DNA of 64,000 nt from Frankia sp. AiPa1 (GTDB lineage: Bacteria > Actinomycetota > Actinomycetes > Frankiales > Frankiaceae), in contig NZ_JALKFZ020000034.1 in assembly GCF_023243075.1 (NCBI RefSeq), positions 28,180 through 92,179 of the forward strand, in the 5' to 3' direction. The notes beneath the pieces were generated by a model. It worked only from the letters and a program-made list of their open reading frames with translations, ran no database searches and had not been told where the DNA came from. Below are positions 60,113 through 64,000 of the stretch, piece after piece (position 1 is the first letter of the stretch; the number at the start of each line of letters is the position of its first letter). The position numbers were made by a program, and so were the translations under genes.

Positions 60113-60601
60113 GCCGGCGTCCAACGCCATCCGAGCACGCCGCCCCGGTCAGCCGGCCGGCGGCGGGCCACTGCCGGAGACCAGGCCGCCGAAGACCAGG
60201 CCGCGGTCGGTGGCGCGGATTGCGCGGGATTGCGCCACGGTGCTCCGGCTGGCAGGCCGCCGATCAGAGAGGAACTCGGAGGCGGGCGCGCCCGGCACCG
60301 CAGGCGGGCCGGACGCCTCGGATAGGCCCGACATCGCAGGTGGACCTGCCGGCGGGCGGTCGCATCCAGGGTGGCCCGCGTCATAAGACACGGGGCCCCT
60401 ACCCGTCTCCCACCGCCGGTGGCCGGAACCAGCCGGTGGGCGCCCTCGACCGCCAGGCACCCGGGCTGGCGCCCGCGCCGAACCATCCCCCGTCCACCCC
60501 TCGGTCCCTCGTGGGCACCCGCCACTCGATGTCCGCCTGGTCCCCTCCCGCCCGAGATCCGCGCTCGAAAGACTCGAAAGACTCGAAAGAAAGGCCCAGC
60601 C
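60113..60601. other. Leader-to-gene region of module 2
   Basis: No gene. Long GC-rich inverted segments suggest RNA structure, but I cannot single out one attenuator hairpin. It ends in a 9-bp repeat next to the ribosome site. Confidence 0.4.
60564..60590. repeat. 9-bp tandem repeat, three exact copies
   Basis: CTCGAAAGA at 60564, 60573 and 60582, just before the AAAGG ribosome site of the next gene. AT content is locally high, so copy number could alter ribosome access. Confidence 0.93.
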
Positions 60602-61951
60602 ATGAGTGAGATCCCGCTGGCAGTCCTCGATCTCGTTCCGGTCAGCGACGGCTCGAACACCGGCGCGGCCCTGCGGAACACGGTCGATCTCGTCCAGGCC
60701 GCGGAGCGCTTCGGCTACCAGCGGTACTGGTTCGCCGAGCACCATCTCAACCCGGGGGTCGTCGGCTCCTCTCCGGCCGTCGCCATCGCCTTGGTGGCAG
60801 GCGCGACCTCGACGATCCGCCTCGGTTCCGCCGGGGTGCAAAGCGGGCACCGCACGCCGCTGTCCGTCGTCGAGGAGTTCGGCCTCATCTCCGCCCTGCA
60901 CCCCGGCCGCCTCGACCTGGGCATCGGCCGCTCCCCCAGCCGCCGCTCCCCGCAGGACGCCGACGGCGGCGCTCCAAACGGCAGCGCTCCAAACGGCAGC
61001 ACTCCGAACGGCGGAGCTCCCAACGGCGGAGCCCCCAATGGCAGCGCCGCCAGCAACAGTGCCATCAACGACAGCGCCACCAACGACAGCGCCGTCGGCG
61101 CCGGGACGGCCGATGCCACGGTTGATGCGCGTGAGCGGGAATTGGCCGTCGCCGCGCTGGACGCCTACCGGGCCTCTCGCGGAAAGGGCAACCACAGCGC
61201 CGACCTCCGCGCGGCCAACGGACTGCTGCTGCCCAAGCAGGTCGACCTGGCAAAGCTGATCACTCCTCGAAAGATCAGCCTGCTGACCGGGTTGCTGCAG
61301 CAACCCGGCGCGTACGCCCCGAGCTACGCGGAGCAGGTGGACGAGATCCTGGCCCTGCTCGCCGGCACGTACCGTTCCGCCGACGGGCTGGAGGCGCACG
61401 CCAGTCCTGGCGAGGGCGCGCAGGTGGAGGTCTGGATCCTCGGCGCCTCCGGAGGCTCGAGCGCCGATGTGGCCGGGGCGCACAGCCTGCGGTTCGCCGC
61501 TTCCTACCATCACAGCCCGAGCACGGTGCTGGACGCGGTGGACGCCTACCGGGCGGCGTTCCGGCCGTCGGCCGAGCTCGCCGAGCCGTACATCTCGGTC
61601 TCCGCGGACGTGGTCGTCGGCGAGGACGACGCGAGCGCCGCCCGCCTCGCCTCCGGCTACGGCCTGTGGGTGCGCAGTATCCGCACCGGCGCCGGTGCGA
61701 TGCCCTACGCGAGCCCGGAGCAGGCCGCGGCGCACGTCTGGACCGACGAGGACCGTGACCTCGTCGTCGATCGCACGCAGACCCAACTGGTCGGCTCGCC
61801 GAGCACCGTCGCCGACCGGCTCGAGCAGCTGCGGGAGGCGACCGGCGCCCAGGAACTCGCCGTCACGACGATCACCCACCAGCATGCCGACCGGGTCCGC
61901 TCCTACGAGCTGCTCGCCGAGGAATGGCGCCGCCGCGGCCACTTCGGCTGA
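60602..61951 (+). CDS. LLM-class flavin oxidoreductase (MsnO8-like) with Asn-Gly insert
   Basis: A 449-residue luciferase-like enzyme: VLDLVPVSDGSNTGAALRNT, RYWFAEHHLNPGVVGSSPAV, IRLGSAGVQSGHRTPLSVVE and LHPGRLDLGIGRSPS, then VEVWILGASGGSSADVAGAH. These are MsnO8-type blocks, usually in 330-380-residue proteins. The excess is an insert at about residues 120-165 made of repeated NGSAP/NGGAP units encoded by a 15-bp tandem repeat, in a loop after the first half of the barrel. Substrate unknown; context suggests an organosulfur compound. Confidence 0.9.
   Translation: MSEIPLAVLDLVPVSDGSNTGAALRNTVDLVQAAERFGYQRYWFAEHHLNPGVVGSSPAVAIALVAGATSTIRLGSAGVQSGHRTPLSVVEEFGLISALHPGRLDLGIGRSPSRRSPQDADGGAPNGSAPNGSTPNGGAPNGGAPNGSAASNSAINDSATNDSAVGAGTADATVDARERELAVAALDAYRASRGKGNHSADLRAANGLLLPKQVDLAKLITPRKISLLTGLLQQPGAYAPSYAEQVDEILALLAGTYRSADGLEAHASPGEGAQVEVWILGASGGSSADVAGAHSLRFAASYHHSPSTVLDAVDAYRAAFRPSAELAEPYISVSADVVVGEDDASAARLASGYGLWVRSIRTGAGAMPYASPEQAAAHVWTDEDRDLVVDRTQTQLVGSPSTVADRLEQLREATGAQELAVTTITHQHADRVRSYELLAEEWRRRGHFG
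60965..61039. repeat. 15-bp coding tandem repeat (five copies)
   Basis: Five imperfect units of GGC-RGC-GCT-CCA-AAC from 60965, coding for repeating Gly-Gly/Ser-Ala/Thr-Pro-Asn, inside the LLM gene. Differences are mostly synonymous or conservative, so the frame is under selection or the expansion is recent. Confidence 0.9.
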
Positions 61952-61987
61952 ACCGCCGGAGCGCTGCTGGAGCACCGCCGCAGTGCC

Positions 61988-62029
61988 GCCGACATCGTCA
62001 CCGCCGACATCGTCACTGCCGACATCGTC
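61988..62029. repeat. 15-bp tandem repeat between two LLM genes
   Basis: GCCGACATCGTCAC(C/T) at 61988, 62003 and 62018 (the last partial). It fills about half of the gap between the monooxygenase genes. Confidence 0.92.
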
Positions 62030-62070
62030 CGACTTGCCGGAGCCCCGACAGGTCGAAAGAGAGGATCACC

Positions 62071-63270
62071 ATGGCCGTACCCGATCCGCTGCATCTCGCC
62101 GTGGCCCTCGATGGCGCGGGATGGCACCCGGCGGCATGGCGGGAACCGAGCGCCCGCCCCCGGGACCTGCTCACCGCCGGCTACTGGACGGACCTCGTCA
62201 CCGAGGCCGAACACGGCCTGCTGGACTTCGTCACCATCGAGGACGCCCTCGCCCTGCAGTCCGACCGCCTGGGCGTCCCCGACGACCGCACCGACCGGGT
62301 CCAGGGACGCCTCGACGCGGTGCTCATCGCCGCCCGGGTGGCCCCGCTGACCTCCCGGGTCGGGCTGGTGCCGGCCACGTCCGTGCTGAACACCGAGCCG
62401 TTCCACATCTCCAAGGCCATCGCGACCCTGGACTACACCAGCGGCGGACGGGCGGGCTGGCGGGCGCAGCTCGGTCGGCCGGCGGAGGTGCCCCACATCG
62501 GCCGGCGCGAGGCGCGCCTGCTCACCCTCGAGACCATCAACGCCCCCGAGAACCAGGCGCTGATCGCCGAATCGTTCGAAGAGGCCGCCGACTACGTGGA
62601 GGTGGTACGCCGCCTGTGGGACAGCTGGGAGGACGACGCCGAGATCCGCGACGTCGCCACCGGGCGCTTCGTCGACCGGGACAAGCTGCACTACATCGAC
62701 TTCGAAGGCCGCTGGTTCAGCGTCCGCGGGCCGTCGATCACGCCGCGGCCGCCGCAGGGCCAGCCGCCGGTCACGGCGCTGGCACATGCGACCGTCCCCT
62801 ACCGGTTCGCCGCCCGGGCCACCGACATCATCTACGTCACCCCGCACGACGCCGAGCAGGCCCGCACGATCATCGCCGAGGTGCGCGACGAGCAGGACCG
62901 GGCCGGACGGGCCGGCGAGACCCTGCACGTCTTCGCCGACCTTGAGGTTCTGCTCGACGACACCACCGAGGCCGCCGCCGAACGGCAGTCCCGGCTCGAC
63001 GGACGGCTCGAGAGCCCGTACCGCTCCGACGCGCGCATCTTCGCCGGGACGCCCTCGGACCTCGCCGATCTGCTGGTGGACTGGCAGAATGCCGGGATCA
63101 CCGGCTACCGGCTGCGGCCCGCCGTCCTGCCCGACGACCTGCTCGCCATCACCCGTCAGCTGGCCCCCGAGCTCGCCCGTCGCGGCCGGTTCCGCACCGG
63201 ATACGACGCCTCGACCCTGCGCGGCCATCTCGGCCTCACCCGCCCGGCAAACCGCTACGCCGCCCTCTGA
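62071..63270 (+). CDS. LLM-class flavin monooxygenase
   Basis: A 399-residue enzyme of the NtaA/alkanesulfonate-type branch: HLAVALDGAGWHPAAWREPS, LTAGYWTDLVTEAEHGLLDF, VAPLTSRVGLVPATSVLNTE and LDYTSGGRAGWRAQLG, then VPYRFAARATDIIYVTP. GAGAGGA precedes ATG 62071. It follows the MsnO8-like gene by 119 bases and precedes a quinone-oxidoreductase gene by 47, so all three probably form one operon behind leader 2. Confidence 0.9.
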   Translation: MAVPDPLHLAVALDGAGWHPAAWREPSARPRDLLTAGYWTDLVTEAEHGLLDFVTIEDALALQSDRLGVPDDRTDRVQGRLDAVLIAARVAPLTSRVGLVPATSVLNTEPFHISKAIATLDYTSGGRAGWRAQLGRPAEVPHIGRREARLLTLETINAPENQALIAESFEEAADYVEVVRRLWDSWEDDAEIRDVATGRFVDRDKLHYIDFEGRWFSVRGPSITPRPPQGQPPVTALAHATVPYRFAARATDIIYVTPHDAEQARTIIAEVRDEQDRAGRAGETLHVFADLEVLLDDTTEAAAERQSRLDGRLESPYRSDARIFAGTPSDLADLLVDWQNAGITGYRLRPAVLPDDLLAITRQLAPELARRGRFRTGYDASTLRGHLGLTRPANRYAAL

Positions 63271-63317
63271 CGACCGGCGCCGGCGCCCTCCCACCCGTGT
63301 CTGAAAGGACCTTCGCG

Positions 63318-64000
63318 ATGCCCAGCGCCTATGTGTTCACCGCCGACGGCGGGCCCGAGGTGGAGCGGTTCGTGGACCTGCCGCGTCCCACTCCGGGCGA
63401 CGGCGAGCTGCTGATCGCGGTGCGGGCGGCCGGGGTGAACCCCGCCGACTGGAAGCTCCGCGCCGGCCTGCGGATACCGGGCTCGACGGTGACGCTGCCG
63501 GCGGTGTTCGGCCTGGAGGCGGCCGGCGTCGTCGTCGAGGTGGGGCCGGGCGTCGAGGGGTTCGCCGTCGGCGACGAGGTGTTCGGCGGCCCGACGACCG
63601 GCGGCTACGCGGAGTTCACCCTGCTGCCGGCCGAGCGAGCCGCTCACAAACCGGAGAAGGTGTCGTTCACGGATGCCGCGGCGCTGCCGGTCGGGGCCGG
63701 CACGGCCTACGACGCGATCGCTCAGCTCGCGCTGCCGCCCGGAGCCACCCTTCTGATCATCGGGGTAGGCGGCGGAGTCGGCGTCGCCGCGGCCCAGCTC
63801 GCCAGGCACGCCGGACTGACCGTGATCGGCACGGCGAGCCCGCGGAAGAAGGCGTTCGTCGAATCTCTCGGGGTCCGCCATGTCGCCTCGGGTCCCGGGG
63901 GGGGCGCCCCCCGGGGGGGGGGGGGGCCCCCCCCGCCCCCCCCCGCTTCGCCTGTGGGCTTCAGCTGGTGGCCGCCCGGCGATACGCACGGATACTCAGC
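63318..64000 (+). CDS. Quinone oxidoreductase-like MDR enzyme (partial)
   Basis: From ATG 63318 the protein begins PSAYVFTADGGPEVERFVDL, with LIAVRAAGVNPADWKLRAG, VFGLEAAGVVVEVGPGVEG and the NADP loop GVGGGVGVAAAQLARHAGL, as in zinc-free MDR quinone reductases. After VRHVASGPGG the expected Rossmann strands are replaced by Gly and Pro from G and C runs (63895-63950), and the frame leaves the window. That end is probably sequencing or assembly error rather than biology. Possibly supplies reduced cofactor or reduces a product of the monooxygenases. Confidence 0.8.
   Translation, partial: MPSAYVFTADGGPEVERFVDLPRPTPGDGELLIAVRAAGVNPADWKLRAGLRIPGSTVTLPAVFGLEAAGVVVEVGPGVEGFAVGDEVFGGPTTGGYAEFTLLPAERAAHKPEKVSFTDAAALPVGAGTAYDAIAQLALPPGATLLIIGVGGGVGVAAAQLARHAGLTVIGTASPRKKAFVESLGVRHVASGPGGGAPRGGGGPPPPPPASPVGFSWWPPGDTHGYS
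63895..63950. other. G/C homopolymer tract, probable artefact
   Basis: Runs of up to 15 G followed by 9 C and again 9 C interrupt a conserved gene. Nothing similar occurs elsewhere in the window, and the tract lies within 100 bases of its end. Confidence 0.8.

Noticed and set aside
60149..61975. 608-codon open frame on the minus strand
   Set aside because: It is antisense to the MsnO8-like monooxygenase. Its composition is Gly/Arg/Ala-rich with no domain, and long antisense frames are common at this GC content.
1..64000. CRISPR array, tRNA or rRNA genes
   Set aside because: No regularly spaced repeats of CRISPR length and no recognisable cloverleaf or rRNA segments were found by eye. A tRNA-specific search was not possible.

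Overview
The window is GC-rich DNA with the codon habits of a filamentous actinomycete. F420/FMN-type luciferase-like enzymes, NB-ARC/NACHT-TPR proteins, an Scr1-like regulator remnant and long antisense open frames fit a Frankiaceae/Streptomyces-type genome. I infer a plant- or soil-associated actinomycete; the genus is not shown by the sequence. I saw no rRNA, tRNA or CRISPR array.

Layout. (1) 1-5.7 kb: a cell-surface locus with a secreted L-type lectin/DUF11 protein (cut by the left edge), a DUF916-like membrane-anchored protein, a small secreted protein, a DUF11 protein with a C-terminal anchor-like tail, and a class E/F-like sortase. (2) 6-19 kb: metabolic and regulatory genes (F420-type LLM enzyme, Nudix hydrolase, APC permease, GlxA regulator with divergent quinone reductase, alpha/beta hydrolase, 2OG-Fe(II) oxygenase) with gene remnants wedged between them. 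(3) 19-49 kb: an accessory region built largely from fragments. Toxin-antitoxin modules are dense: intact phd-vapC, RHH-vapC, AbrB-vapC, phd-relE and mntA-hepT; truncated or shattered higBA, hicA, mntA/hepT, fic, phd and abrB. The same few families recur as shards: a flavodoxin-like gene nine times, an AAA-type ATPase three times, a formylglycine-generating-enzyme (FGE)-like gene three times, an NmrA-like gene twice. Healthy genes sit among them: GlxA/AraC regulators paired divergently with a cupin, an NmrA oxidoreductase and an aldo-keto reductase; a peroxiredoxin; an NB-ARC-TPR protein; a secreted bulb-type lectin; a P450. (4) 49-53 kb: a Ski2-like helicase translationally coupled to an unrecognised protein. 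(5) 53-64 kb: a cluster of three luciferase-like monooxygenases, an M20 peptidase, an S15/CocE-type lipoprotein and a quinone oxidoreductase. Two of its transcription units begin with the same module, a matched promoter followed by a Cys-ending leader peptide, which suggests sulfur-responsive attenuation.

The strongest unexplained signal is the flavodoxin-like gene. One full copy lies at 10809-11273 and eight damaged copies follow. Five of these break within about 30 bp of the same internal site (codons for HFFDQ-YYPCL), and a sixth has a frameshift there. In one pair (N-half 30309-30529, C-half 28340-28580) the halves share a 9-bp direct repeat, and removing the 1,737 bp between the repeats rebuilds an uninterrupted 151-codon gene. 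A serine-recombinase C-terminal remnant lies just beyond the N-half. I infer a recurrent integration or recombination site inside this gene.

The last 100 bases contain improbable G and C homopolymer runs and probably mark an unreliable contig end.
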